11,523 nucleotides of DNA from Bondarzewia mesenterica (GCA_004802705.1 SGPL01000802.1:1-11523); one strand, 5' to 3'. Shown: positions 1-9,463, counted from the stretch's first letter. Numbers and translations: made by a program. Notes: generated from the letters alone by a model not told the origin.

Positions 1-1318
1 GGACTACCAATCGCGCAGAAATCCCACCGTCCGACGGTATTGAGGAGGCTGAAGCTAGTCAGCGGCAGGAAGAAGACGCAGTCGTCGATGACGATGAAGA
101 GGAAGAGCAACCGCGTCGCAGTATCAAAACAAAATCCAAGAAAACCCCTGTCAAGGAAGAGCGGACCGGGCGTGATCCCGACCCCGAAGATGATGATGAC
201 GACGATGACGAAGACGGAGAGGGGGTCGTGGTCTTTGACGAGGAGAACTTTGGCAACCACCCGCTCAATAAGAGCGATGGACAGAAACTGCAAGGCATGG
301 CGTCTGACTGGAGGATGATTGAGAAGAACCTTCGCGATACCGCGTTCACGCTCCTGAACGACGTCGCGAGTGCTGTTGCGGAGGTTGAGGACGACGAGGA
401 CACAGAGAAGGTGCGAATGGTCTCGGCCGTATTGTTGTGTTTTCCTTGTTTTACTCATGCACATCTGGACGTTTCGCGATCAGGAGCTCACGCGCCTTGA
501 CCTGATGATGAGGGAAATCGTCGACATTGATGTCGAAATTCTCGCCCATGAGGAGACGCTCGGCGGTCTGCACCAGCAGATCCACCGGGGAGAACAGATA
601 GTGTGTGAATTCTTTCTTATATGCACACCATCTGCTGAGACTCTGTACCCAGTCCGACGTGCTCGAACGCTATGAAAAGGGCGTGCAGGAAAAACAGGAT
701 GCATACGGAACGAAAACGTCCCGTCAGAAGTACGCAAGGAATCAGCAGTACGCCGATTTTCGACAGGCGATATACGTGCGTATTGTCAATGCTCCGAGCG
801 CTATATTCTAACCGTCGCATAGGAGGTGCAACATCCGGATGAAGCCATGCCGCCAATCGTAGACTTCCTCCCTCACGGTTGGTTGCTGGCCTTACGGTCT
901 CTCGAATGATTTACTGATGGCGAGTTACAGAGGATGGTGACGATAGCGATGACGATGACGATATCCAAGTTGGAGGTGTCATGCAAGACTTCAAATGTCC
1001 CATAACATTGACGCCCCTCGTTGATCCTCTCACCTGGTGCGCAAACACTGGCTCAGGCTGCTATCTTTATTATAATGACCATGTTTGTGACCTTGTCTAC
1101 AGCAACGTATGCGCGCATAGCTTCTCTGCCAAGCCATCCGCCAATTGCTCGGTCCTAATAAATATACGAAGAAGATGTGCCCTGCGGCCGGATGCAACAA
1201 GATGATCTCTTTAAATGACCTGCACCCGGACAAGGACCTCGAGCGGAAGGTGAAGAAGGCACAACACAGGGCACGCCAACGAGAGGAGGACAGCGACGAG
1301 GAAGAGGTCGTGGAGTAA
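1..1318 (+). CDS. nse2: E3 SUMO-protein ligase NSE2/MMS21 (5'-partial, one apparent frameshift)
   Basis: SUMO E3 ligase subunit of the nuclear SMC5/6 complex, acting in recombinational DNA repair (family knowledge). The start lies left of the window. Exons I infer: <1-410, 484-600, 653-775, 823-877, 931-1036 and 1103-1318, all joined in phase by GT-AG introns of 47-73 nt. Seen in order: a long Asp/Glu-rich low-complexity stretch (about nt 84-230), a helical region rich in charged residues (nt 276-775) where the family docks on the SMC5 coiled coil, a second Asp run (nt 931-970), then the SP-RING. The RING opens with KCPITLTPLVDPLT and continues CAHSF; the second Cys pair lies in CPAAGC, followed by the typical LNDLHPD and an acidic tail ending EEEVVE. 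The two RING halves are in different frames: one base is missing near nt 1131-1136. Read literally, the protein would stop at 1205 without the last zinc ligands. Identity is secure; whether the break is real is not. Confidence 0.9.
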
Positions 1319-1705
1319 TCCGAGTCGTGAGTAGATAAAGTATTCTCTGTCGGACAATATCATTACTAGCTCTGTAATCTCGCAGCCAAGTTTACTACCG
1401 TTCTATTTATTTATTCTTCTCATAACTTAGGCCAAACGCTGCTGCAATTCATAGGTGGATTTCAAGCTTCGAGGTTCCGCTTTTGGACATCCACTTTCCA
1501 TATTTGTGGTCCAAGTTCAGGATCTAAGCTTGGTTCGGCTCGCTGGTGAGATACTAATATACTCCAATGCCACCACTTCTCTCTCTTTTCCCCAACCAGC
1601 CCGTCTGGCCCTCCGTGGAGTATCACATCTTCTAATCCTCCACGGTCCCTACGCACTACGATCCTTCTACTATTATATCTATATCTTTTTCTGCATCCAT
1701 ACGTG
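1319..1705. other. intergenic: nse2 3' end and promoter of the small basic protein gene
   Basis: No coding potential that I can support. The left part is AT-richer and should hold the nse2 3' UTR. The last about 140 bases before the ATG at 1706 are strongly pyrimidine-rich on the plus strand (runs of CT and CCT), with a TATATC-like stretch about 30 bases before the ATG. That is common upstream of fungal start sites, but no specific transcription-factor site stands out. Confidence 0.5.
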
Positions 1706-2196
1706 ATGGCCGTCATCGTTTCATACCCGACTCCGCGCACGCCTCCACGGTACAAGACCGTGCACGAACCACCCTCGCCCCTCGCACGCTACAGCCGCCA
1801 TCTCCCGCTCGCCATGCCCTCCCTTCTCGCCTGGAAAGAGGCTTGCAAGGCAAGTTAACCACGCACACATACGCCTTCCTACCTCTAATCCCCCCTCGAA
1901 CGCAGACCTTTGCAGCACTCGAAGGCTCGCCCTCCCTCCCCTCCTTCCGCTCGTCGGACTCGCCTGCGGTCCCCAAGGGCGTAGGCAACGCTGGTAGCGG
2001 CGTGAAGCGCAAGCTGAATGACCGGGAGGCCGAGCTGTCATTGCCGAGCGAGGGGGACCCGTTCTTGCAGTGCGTGCTTGAGGCGGGCCGTAACTGCAAG
2101 CGTGCGCGGGCGAACCGTGCGTTGAAGCGCGGCGTGCTTATGAAGGCGGAGGGTCAGAGGGCGGTGATGAAGAGGAGGAGGCAGAGTTGTGCGTGA
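1706..2196 (+). CDS. small basic protein of unknown family
   Basis: I do not recognise a family. The model is exon 1 at 1706-1849 and exon 2 at 1906-2196, giving 144 residues. Without splicing, exon 1 stops after only 50 codons. The N-terminus is rich in Pro, Arg and Tyr (MAVIVSYPTPRTPPRYKTV), a Ser/Pro-rich middle follows, and the C-terminal third is very basic, with repeated Arg/Lys-Arg clusters ending in KRRRQSC, which would fit nuclear or nucleic-acid-associated localisation (inference). There is no signal peptide or membrane segment. The best intron is of GC-AG type (AAG|GCAAGT). A GT-AG alternative, 1854-1915, is also in frame and would change only a few residues. The case for a real gene is the long open second exon, the in-phase junction and its proline/arginine composition; a chance ORF is not excluded. 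Confidence 0.45.
1850..1905 (+). other. candidate GC-AG intron
   Basis: The donor AAG|GCAAGT matches the usual consensus of the rare GC-AG intron class, and the acceptor is CGCAG|ACC. Length is 56 nt, in the range of the other introns here. It joins two phase-0 reading frames. The competing canonical choice is donor AA|GTTAAC with acceptor at 1915. Confidence 0.45.
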
Positions 2197-2216
2197 GTTG
2201 TCAGGCGTGACAGGAT

Positions 2217-2236
2217 GTTTTCTTTCTTTCTTTCTA
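2217..2236. repeat. (TTTC)n microsatellite
   Basis: About four tandem TTTC units directly after the stop codon region of the small basic protein gene. It is a plain simple-sequence tract. Confidence 0.7.
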
Positions 2237-2394
2237 GAGAGCGCACGCATGTGAGGAGGGCTTGATAGGGCTTGGTCTCGGAGAGGTATTTCTGTAGACC
2301 AAGTGTTGATTCGAAGTATGGGTATGTTCGACGTATGTTTCTTGTGTGGCCAAATAAGATAAACATAATTATCATTCACCTGGGAAACCCAGAT

Positions 2395-2444
2395 GTCGAG
2401 TTTTGACAGGCTCGAACAACTCAACAACTCGACAACTTGACAAG
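2395..2444. repeat. imperfect 8-bp tandem units with an inverted partner
   Basis: From 2411 the sequence runs through four near-identical units of the form CTCGACAA (one with an extra base, others with one or two changes). The octamer GTCGAGTT at 2395-2402 is the exact reverse complement of AACTCGAC at 2426-2433. It lies about 530-580 bases before the MFS start. Function unknown. Confidence 0.5.
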
Positions 2445-2971
2445 GCATTAGCGGCCCGGTCCCCGAGAGCTTCGCCGTGGCGACGCTCGGAACCTGTTGT
2501 CACCGGGGACGACGTTAATATTTTGATGTTCGGACTCCGCGAACCACTGGTTGCAAATCGCCCTTTTGCAAGTTTCGGTACCCCCACCACCGAAAACGAG
2601 TTCAATTTGGTATCTACACCGCATGCCCGTCGACGATGATCTTATGAGCAATCCTAATACACCTTTCCTGAGGTTTGGTCAAACCAATTCGTCCTCATGT
2701 CTCCCCATGCCTCCTCGTGCACATGGCTCACGCACCACGGGGTTGACCGACAACCTTTCAGTGCGGGCCGGATTTCGAATATCACCCCAGCGTTTTGTTC
2801 TTCTCTGCATTATTTTTTTACTTGTGAATCGCCGATGGCCGCATGCAAGCCAAGTCATCGTGTATCCGGGGAACACATAAGCGAACGCGTGTTCCACATG
2901 GTGACTCGTCGCGCTTCGACTCGTTCTCCGCGTTGCCTTTGCTCGCACAAAGTACCTACAGTTACCGCGGA

Positions 2972-5900
2972 ATGCCTGAGTCTGTAGGCCATGTTTCTCA
3001 GGTTCAGGCTACGGCGATGCCACCTCAGGACGTGGACGTCAAAGAGGAACTTGCGTCGGCGAAGCAGGATAGTGCAGCGCCAGGCCAATCATGGAGAAAT
3101 GACCAGCAGCAGGTTTTGCCACACAACAACCTCCCCCTCGTTTTCTGCTCTTTGATGTTGACTGTGTTCTTGGTACGCTCATTCGCATTCGATTTTTCTT
3201 TCTAAACAAGACGTTTGACTCGACTTGTCGGGTCGTCTAGGCTGCTTTGGACCAAACCATGTTCGTCCCACGCTGTTCAACCCGTGCGGAATTATAAAAC
3301 GTTGCTTATTTTTTTTTCTAGCGTAGCCACTGCCCTGCCGACCATGGTCGCTGATCTGGGAGGTGGCCGAAATTATTCTTGGGTTGGCAGGTAAATACGA
3401 TCAGCCCCTTCAGTGCCCAATCCCAGTATTGAAATCCTCACCTGATGACTTTCCACTTTAGCGCTTACCTGCTGGCCTCTGCCGCGCTGGGCCCACTCTA
3501 TGGCAAACTCGCAGATATCGTCGGCCGCAAGTTCGTCCTGTATCCCGTAATCATCATCTTTCTGGTAAGTGGCGTATGTACGTCGCTCTTTACCCACGAT
3601 AGAACTCGTTCACGACGTTGTGGGGCGTGCAGATCGGCTCTGCGTTGTGCGGGGCTGCGCAAAATATGACATGGCTGATTGTCTCGCGAGCCATTCAAGG
3701 CATTGGGGGTGGCGGTGCGTATTGTTTTGTTGTCCTGATTGCCATTTTTTTCTCGAGTCTTTTGTGATTGAAGGAATCGTGTGCCATGCAGGCATCAATC
3801 AGTTGGTCCAGATCGTCATTGGTGATATCGTCTCATTGGAAGAGTGAGTTTCTATTTTAGGTCATAGCTTCTGGTGGAGTTTGTCTCGTTCTGATGATTT
3901 GACAGTCGAGGGAAATATGGAGGTTATATAGGCTCATCCTGGGGGATTGCATCGTAAGTGCAGGCTGGTCTTCATTCGACAGATGCAATCTCATCCGTGA
4001 TTTAGCATTATCGGCCCGCTTGTTGGAGGCGTAAGTTGCTTATCTTCTCCATTTCACGTTGATTTGCAAGACTTTTTTGTTGGCTTGTAGGCTTTCACAG
4101 ACCACGTATCATGGAGATGGTACGCTATTTGTTTGACCCTTTTAGTATTTATTTATAGACTGAACGTTAGAACAGGTGCTTCTGGGTGAACCTGTGCGCT
4201 CTCATCTCTAGTCCGGAGTCTTCAACTGACAGGATTCGTATGCAGGCCGACAGGAGGGGTAGCAGTCGCCCTGCTATTTTTCACTCTTAACCTGAACCCG
4301 CACCGCGGCAAACCCTTCCGCGAGCACGTCAGGGAATTCGACTTCTTCGGTTTGTTTTTGCTTATTGCCGGAGTCATCTGTCTCCTACTCGGATTCAACC
4401 AGAGTGAGACGAGCTGTAAGTCCGATCGGCTCCTGACGTTGAGCGATATGTGTTTATGCTATGCTCTGAATGTCACTGACTTTTTGACGGTAGGGAGGTC
4501 GCCAGCTACTATTGTCCTCTTGATCGTTGGTTTCGTGGTTTTGATCTCTGCTGGGCTCTGGGAAGTGCACACGAAAATGTCACCCATCATCCCTCCTCGA
4601 CTGTTCAAAGTGAGTGAGCTTCCTACTCTTCTCACCGAAATTATTAATTATTTGACAACATTTCCGTACAAGACAAGGACAACTGCGATAATTCTAGTCA
4701 CTAGTAGCCTACACTCACTAACCTTCTTCACTGGTAACTCTGACTCTCAATATTTCTTTTGTCCGCATCATCTGATCGTCGGGTGGCCATTGCAGGTGCT
4801 TTCTATCTACCTTTGTATTATCAGGTTCTGGGAGCGTCAGCTACGAAGGCTGGTCTCCAGTAGGATATTGAGTTCTCCTTGGCCGCAAAGCATCACGCTG
4901 ACGCTGTAAATTTCAGGATGCTCACGTTCTCGCTATCATCCTCCATTATGTCAGGAATCGCAGGCTACGCGGTCGCGCCTCTGGGCGATTTCAGACCTTT
5001 GATATGGTTCTCTTTCGTGCGGCACTCCTCCATTCTCTCCATCACGTTTCATTTCCCTTGCTGATATACAGTTTTCAGTTTGTTATGACCTTAGGTTACG
5101 GTTTGATGATCATGCTCGACGAAAAATCCACCATGTGCGCATCTTTTCATCATTTCGCAGGAAACGCACGCACTCCCACTGAGCTCGATGCTTAGTGCCG
5201 TGCAAGAAGTATACCCTCTCATAGCCGGGATCGGTCTTGGCGGCCTATTCCAGGTACCTCTCATCGGCATGCAAGCTGCCATGCCCGTGAAAGACATGGC
5301 GACCAGTACTGCTACTATGATGTTTGTCCGGTAAACTCGTTTTCTTCATTCGTTCTATTTTTCTTCTTAAATCAGTGATCCATGCGAACAGGCTCTTGGG
5401 TTCCACGATCGGCGTCTCCGTAGGCCAAGCCATCTGGTCGTCGGTGCGTAGAACCTCGACGCAAAATCGTTAGCCTTCATCTAAGCCCTATGGCGCACCT
5501 TTATAAAATCAATAGGAACTCAGCAAGCGAATCTCTAAACTACCCGCTTTCGAATTGGGCGCGAGCGGCGCCACGCTGGCCGATAGTGTTAGGCAGCTCA
5601 AAAATATACAGGTCAGTCAAACACATATTTTCCCATTTCATCGTTCTCGCCTTACATCTGAGCGTGCTAACATCGAACAGCCTGATTCCCTACGCCAACA
5701 AGTCTTGCACGCGTACACGAAGAGCCTCTCGACCATTTGGATAGTCGGCACGCCACTCCTCGGCGCGTGCTGCATCATGGGTTCGCACAGGCTCCCTCCC
5801 TTCATCCCTCCCATCCTCTTCATTGACTGTCTGAATGATCGCGACGCAGTACTGTTCCTGAAAAAAGTACGACTTGAAGCGGACGGTCGTGCGCACTCCC

Positions 5901-6004
5901 AAAAAAAGGCGGGCCACCTTCCCCGCCGGATCTGGAGGGCGGCACGGGTGACAGGACGCCCGTCGGCGGGGAGAAGGCACGAGTCGACGAGAAGGAAGTA
6001 CTAG
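2972..6004 (+). CDS. MFS multidrug:H+ antiporter, 14-helix DHA2 type, 21 exons
   Basis: Plasma-membrane proton-coupled efflux pump for drugs or toxic metabolites (family knowledge; the substrate cannot be read). Exons: 2972-3172, 3241-3260, 3322-3390, 3462-3564, 3633-3714, 3792-3843, 3906-3953, 4006-4030, 4091-4119, 4176-4193, 4246-4415, 4494-4609, 4673-4733, 4796-4859, 4917-5016, 5079-5134, 5196-5330, 5392-5443, 5516-5611, 5681-5780, 5850-6004. All phases agree and give 583 residues. Seen: a hydrophilic N-tail, then LDQTIVATALP at about residues 70-80 in helix 1, motif [11 protein letters not shown] at 111-120, motif B around R150/Q153/G154, and antiporter motif [13 protein letters not shown] at 189-200. 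Hydrophobic helices continue to the C-terminus. The start at 2972 is a choice; in-frame ATGs at 2843 and 3017 are possible. The last exon has runs of six and seven A where the frame seems to slip; the usual acidic tail would then end at 6018. Confidence 0.93.
3241..3260 (+). other. 20-nt microexon of the MFS gene
   Basis: Flanked by a CTAG acceptor ending at 3240 and a GT donor at 3261. It encodes AALDQT and two bases of the next Ile, the core of the conserved helix-1 motif, so it must be included for a working protein. Confidence 0.85.
4176..4193 (+). other. 18-nt microexon of the MFS gene
   Basis: Lies between introns 4120-4175 and 4194-4245. Its 18 bases complete one Trp codon, encode CFWVN and begin a Leu codon. 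The result joins HVSWRW to LPTGG, the conserved W-R-W-x-F-x-x-N-x-P-x-G signature of this transporter family, which strongly supports the exon. Confidence 0.85.
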
Positions 6005-6018
6005 CTTCGGAGCCTTGA

Positions 6019-6432
6019 GTTGAAGAGTGGACGGGTCGATTAGATTTCTGCAAGATTGTTGAAGAGAGGTTTGTTATAAGCATAAATGAGCGTTATCCCC
6101 CCCGTCCTTTCATCCTGTAGCGCAGTGCGTGCCGGTAAGTTACAGGACTGAGAGGCATGGACCGAGGCTATTCAAGTTCTTGGTAGGTTCCATTTTCGGA
6201 TATGACGCTGCAACCACACATGTTCTGTTGTTTTTATTTTGTGATTTTTCAGACCGGGGAGCTTGATCACACCCATATGAACACAGGTCGAATTCAGAGA
6301 TTCTCTTGAAATCCTATCTGAGAGTTTCGTGGAAGACACATGTGTGCCGCTGATTGCGGCCGGCATTTGCCGGCCGCAGGCCCAATGCTCGGATTGGAGG
6401 GGGCCTTGAGCTCATTAGTCACATGTCACACC
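6019..6432. other. intergenic between MFS transporter and BTB gene
   Basis: Contains the transporter 3' UTR (AT-rich around 6050-6090) and the presumed BTB promoter and leader. The only striking element is the 10-bp inverted repeat at 6356-6377. An ATG at 6340 is in frame with the BTB start and would add 31 residues, but its context (C at -3) is poor and the added residues look non-conserved. Confidence 0.5.
6356..6377. promoter_or_regulatory. perfect 10-bp inverted repeat containing CGG-N6-CCG
   Basis: GCGGCCGGCA, then TT, then its exact reverse complement. The inner half-sites are CGG (6361-6363) and CCG (6370-6372) with a 6-base spacer, the layout bound by Zn2Cys6 factors of the Ppr1 type (family knowledge). 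It ends 55 bases before the BTB start codon, so it is either a promoter operator or, if transcribed, a very stable GC-rich leader hairpin. Function is inferred only. Confidence 0.5.
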
Positions 6433-7746
6433 ATGTCCTCAATGTCCACATCCACATCAAATGTTGCCGGGATTCCCCCCGGCTCTCTGGCATCAGATAA
6501 TTCTGGCAATGTAGAGAAGAAAGTCATCAAAAGTGACAGCCTTTGGCTGGACGACGGCAATATTATCGTACGAACGACCTCTGCCGACGCTTACACCCTC
6601 TACAAAGTACACAAGTCGATATTGTCTCTCCATTCGCCTGTCTTTCGAGGGCTTTTTGACTTGCCTCAGGGTAATTTTCACGCCGCCTCAGAGCACTTTG
6701 AAGGAATACCTGTCATGGACTTGCCTGACGCTCCTGACGATGTTGACGACTTCCTCAAGGCACTGTATCTCCCAATGTAAGTCACGCGGAGAACTTCACA
6801 TTTGTACATGGAATTATTGATGCAGATATATGTGTCACTCAGGGAGCCTTTTCGGTGTAATGAGCCGCAGACCGATCACGATCTTTGTCGGATTCCGGAC
6901 AGGGTATCTGGACCACTTCGCCTCGCCACCAAGTATGAAGTCCATAGCCTTCGACAGATTCTCAAACGCGCTCTCGAGAAGATTTGGCCTAGCCTGTACA
7001 GTGAGCGGAAAGATCTGATGAAACGATATGACAATTTGCGCATGTATAATCTCGACAACTATGATGACGAGAGTGTGGAGGAGGTCTATCCAGATCCGGG
7101 TGAGTGTCGATACATTGATGCCCTTCTCGGTGCGTTCGAACTTGCTTCCCAACAGCGAAAGCCATCCGTCTCGCAAAGGACCTGAACATACCAGACATCC
7201 TGCCGTCGGCGTTCTACGATCTCATGTGTGCTTATGAGGAGGACTCCGGCGAACGCATGATCACCGTTTCAGACCTCACCGCGGACGACTTCCATCGGCT
7301 CCACAGTGGTCGAGTCGCTTTGCAAAAGTCAATGCGCAGTTTTGTCACCAAATTGATCGACACAACCCTTCCCGAGCTGCAGAAGCTTGGAAACGCATGT
7401 GAAGCCCCTGTTACAGGGAACGTTCTTGAGCAGTGGCCCTGCAGACCTCATTTACAGGACTGGTGGGGAGACGTTTCAAAAGATAATGACTTCGCCGCCG
7501 ATCCTATCTATTGGCTGAGTACAGGATACTCCAAAAAACCACTCCCACCAGCTCTGTGCAAAAGGTGTAAATGGTTAATTGAACACGCCATCGACCGTGA
7601 GGGGCATAGAATGTGGACCGATCTCAAAAAATCCTTCGATCTGGTCAGTGCCTTACAGTGCTCCTCGTTCTCCGTGCTCATATCGTCTGTGCTAGCAGAA
7701 GGTAGTATCCCCTCACTGGGGAGAAGACCTGGATCCGACCGAATGA
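6433..7746 (+). CDS. BTB/POZ domain protein of the basidiomycete-expanded type
   Basis: BTB domains mediate protein-protein contacts, often as adaptors for cullin-3 ubiquitin ligases; the partner here is unknown. Model: 6433-6776, 6843-7099, 7156-7643, 7699-7746, giving 378 residues. Seen: LWLDDGNIIVRT at about 37-48, the BTB core VHKSILSLHSPVFRGLF at 59-75, LPDAPDDVDDFLKALY at about 97-112, then GPLRLATKYEVHSLR, then the helix AIRLAKDLNIPDILPSAFYDL, and late in the protein a CKRC pair (Cys 335 and 338). The architecture matches the many mushroom proteins of this type. The start at 6433 has A at -3 and begins just before the conserved part. The junction after LYLP is uncertain: the GTAAGT donor at 6777 is good, but which acceptor is used is not (6842 or 6902, with a possible 48-nt second intron 6855-6902). 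The final intron 7644-7698 is also optional; unspliced, the frame runs to 7754. Confidence 0.82.
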
Positions 7747-7754
7747 TGTTATGA

Positions 7755-8106
7755 TTTCTCCCTGATTTCTCCATACATCACTGTGAGCCTTGAGGGGCTT
7801 CAAGATAAAGCTGATTGAGGCCGTCCAATGACTGATGAGGATTGGTTGGACATGAGTTAGGCTGAGTGCGTACGCATGCGATCCGGTCTCGATATTATAC
7901 TACATGCAGAACGGAGAATGAGAATCCAGTTCACAATTGTTCATTTGCCTTGACTTGCCGTCTTTCGGAGTCAAAAGGTGTGATGAGAGCAAGACGTCTG
8001 AGTCTATTGCGGCTTGCCACATTGGGCGTGTCATGATGCTGAGTTTGGAATTGGATGACGGCTTTGCGTGACTGCGCGAGTACTGGTACTTTGCTTTACT
8101 TTTGCT
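7755..8106. other. intergenic between BTB gene and vma6
   Basis: About 350 bases with no supported gene. It should hold the BTB 3' UTR and the vma6 promoter. A CCAAT/ATTGG pair lies at 7825-7845; nothing else specific is visible. Confidence 0.5.
7825..7845. promoter_or_regulatory. paired CCAAT boxes in the vma6 promoter
   Basis: CCAAT at 7825-7829 on the plus strand and ATTGG at 7841-7845 (CCAAT on the minus strand), about 265-280 bases before the vma6 ATG. The fungal HAP/NF-Y complex binds this pentamer. Such short words occur often by chance, so this is only a candidate. Confidence 0.3.
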
Positions 8107-9463
8107 ATGGAGGCCCTCTTCTTCAATGTACGTCTCTCGCTCTGCTAGCATGCGTCCATAGGAGCGTCATTGACACAGCGTTTCGTTCGTGTTTGCGTTT
8201 GCCATGGCGCATGCAGGTCGATTCGGGCTTCTTGGAAGGGATCGTGAGGGGGTACAAGGCCGGCATCCTCACGCAGGGACATTACGCCAACTTGACGCAG
8301 TGCGAGAACCTCGAGGGTGCGTGGTGCCGAATAAACCTTACTGTTCCTGGCCAGACTAATGCGCTTGTCGCGAACAGACTTTCGGACGCAGCTGTCAGCG
8401 ACGGATTATGGCAACTTCCTCGCGAACGAGCCTCTCCCCATCTCCACGTCGACCATCGCCGACAAGGCGACACAGATTTTGGTCGACCAGTTTAATTACA
8501 TCAGGAGCAATGCCGTCGCTCCCTTGAGCAAGTTTCTGGATTACATTACGTGCGCGCTCCCGTTCTCTCTTCTTCCTGCATACATTGAGCAGCGTTGTCC
8601 GGCGAATGCGCTTCGACGTGCAGGTATGGCTATATGATTGACAATGTCGTGCTCCTGATTACTGGAACACTGCACGAGCGGGATACACACGAGCTGTTGG
8701 AGCGATGTCATCCACTAGGGTGGTTCGAGACCATGCCAGCACTGTGCGTCGCGACGAATGTCGAGGAGCTCTTCCAAACCGTTCTCGTCGAGACACCACT
8801 AGGTCCGTACTACCCACGTTCATCCACTCACCCCATCTCACCTCGCTCCTCACTCGCCCTGCCCCCCACGCCTCGCCAGCCCCCTACTTCCGGGACTGCC
8901 TCTCCGCCTCCGATCTCGACGACCTCAACATCGAAATCATCCGCAACACTCTCTACAAAGCATACCTCGAAGACTTCCACGCCTTCACCGCCTCTCTCGG
9001 GGGGCCCACAGCCGACGTGATGTCGCGCGTGCTCTCGTTCGAAGCCGACCGCCGCACGCTCAACATCACTATCAACTCGTTTGGCACCGAGCTCTCCAAG
9101 GAACAGCGCGCGCGTCTGTTCCCCACGATCGGTCGTCTCTTCCCCGCGGGCAACGACCAGCTCGCCAAGTCGGACGACATCGAGCAAGTCCGCGCCGTCT
9201 GTGAGGCCGTCGCCGAGTACCGCGCGTTCTTCGACGGCGGAGGTGCAGGCGCGGAGGATGATGTCGCCGCGCAGCTCGAAGACCGGTTTTTTGTGGCGGA
9301 AGTCAATATCAACAAGCGGGCGTTCCTCCAGCAGTTCCAGTACGGCGTGTTTTATGCCTATTTCAAGCTCAAGGAGCAGGAGATCAGGAATTTGACGTGG
9401 ATTGCGGAGTGTATCGCGCAGGAGGCGAGGGACAGGATTCAGGACTTTATACCCATATTCTGA
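8107..9463 (+). CDS. vma6: V-type proton ATPase subunit d (VMA6)
   Basis: Peripheral subunit of the V0 sector of the vacuolar proton pump; it sits on top of the c-ring and couples it to the V1 central stalk, so it is needed for vacuole and endomembrane acidification (family knowledge). Exons: 8107-8127, 8217-8316, 8378-8549, 8624-8802, 8880-9463, all in phase, giving 351 residues, close to the about 345 of yeast Vma6. The protein starts MEALFFN, followed by [49 protein letters not shown], a [12 protein letters not shown] block, APYFRDCL, and ends [14 protein letters not shown], all hallmarks of the family. The first exon is only 21 nt and its intron of 89 nt is the longest of this gene. No frame break or missing motif was found, which makes it a useful control for sequence quality next to the damaged genes. 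The SEC14-like pseudogene converges on it from the right. Confidence 0.97.

Larger units (their letters stand above)
2197..2971. other. long intergenic region, promoter side of the MFS transporter gene
   Basis: About 775 bases. Several open frames cross it, but none shows a recognisable domain or consistent splicing, so I leave them out. It holds a (TTTC) microsatellite near 2217-2236, a patch of imperfect 8-bp tandem units at 2411-2444, and a plus-strand CCAAT pentamer at 2684-2688. The frame of the MFS start stays open back to an ATG at 2843, so the 5' boundary of that gene is not certain. Confidence 0.5.

Noticed and set aside
59..403. Ser-rich minus-strand open frame
   Set aside because: It is the complement of the Asp/Glu-rich part of NSE2; runs of GAC/GAT/GAG read backwards give Ser-rich nonsense.
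1713..2448. Minus-strand open frames over the small basic protein gene
   Set aside because: They have no family resemblance, and the plus-strand model has a better start and splice structure. Some doubt remains because the plus-strand gene is itself unrecognised.
2403..2880. Open frames in the 2.2-2.97 kb intergenic region
   Set aside because: No recognisable domain, no consistent splice signals, and overlapping frames of similar length on both strands.
5135..5160. A 26-nt intron candidate GTGCGC...CGCAG in the MFS gene
   Set aside because: Too short for splicing and it leads into the wrong frame. The acceptor at 5195 gives a 61-nt intron and the conserved [13 protein letters not shown] reading.
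2972..9463. Idea of a secondary-metabolite or resistance cluster around the MFS pump
   Set aside because: The neighbours are a SUMO ligase, a BTB protein, V-ATPase subunit d and a SEC14-like pseudogene. There is no biosynthetic enzyme or pathway regulator.
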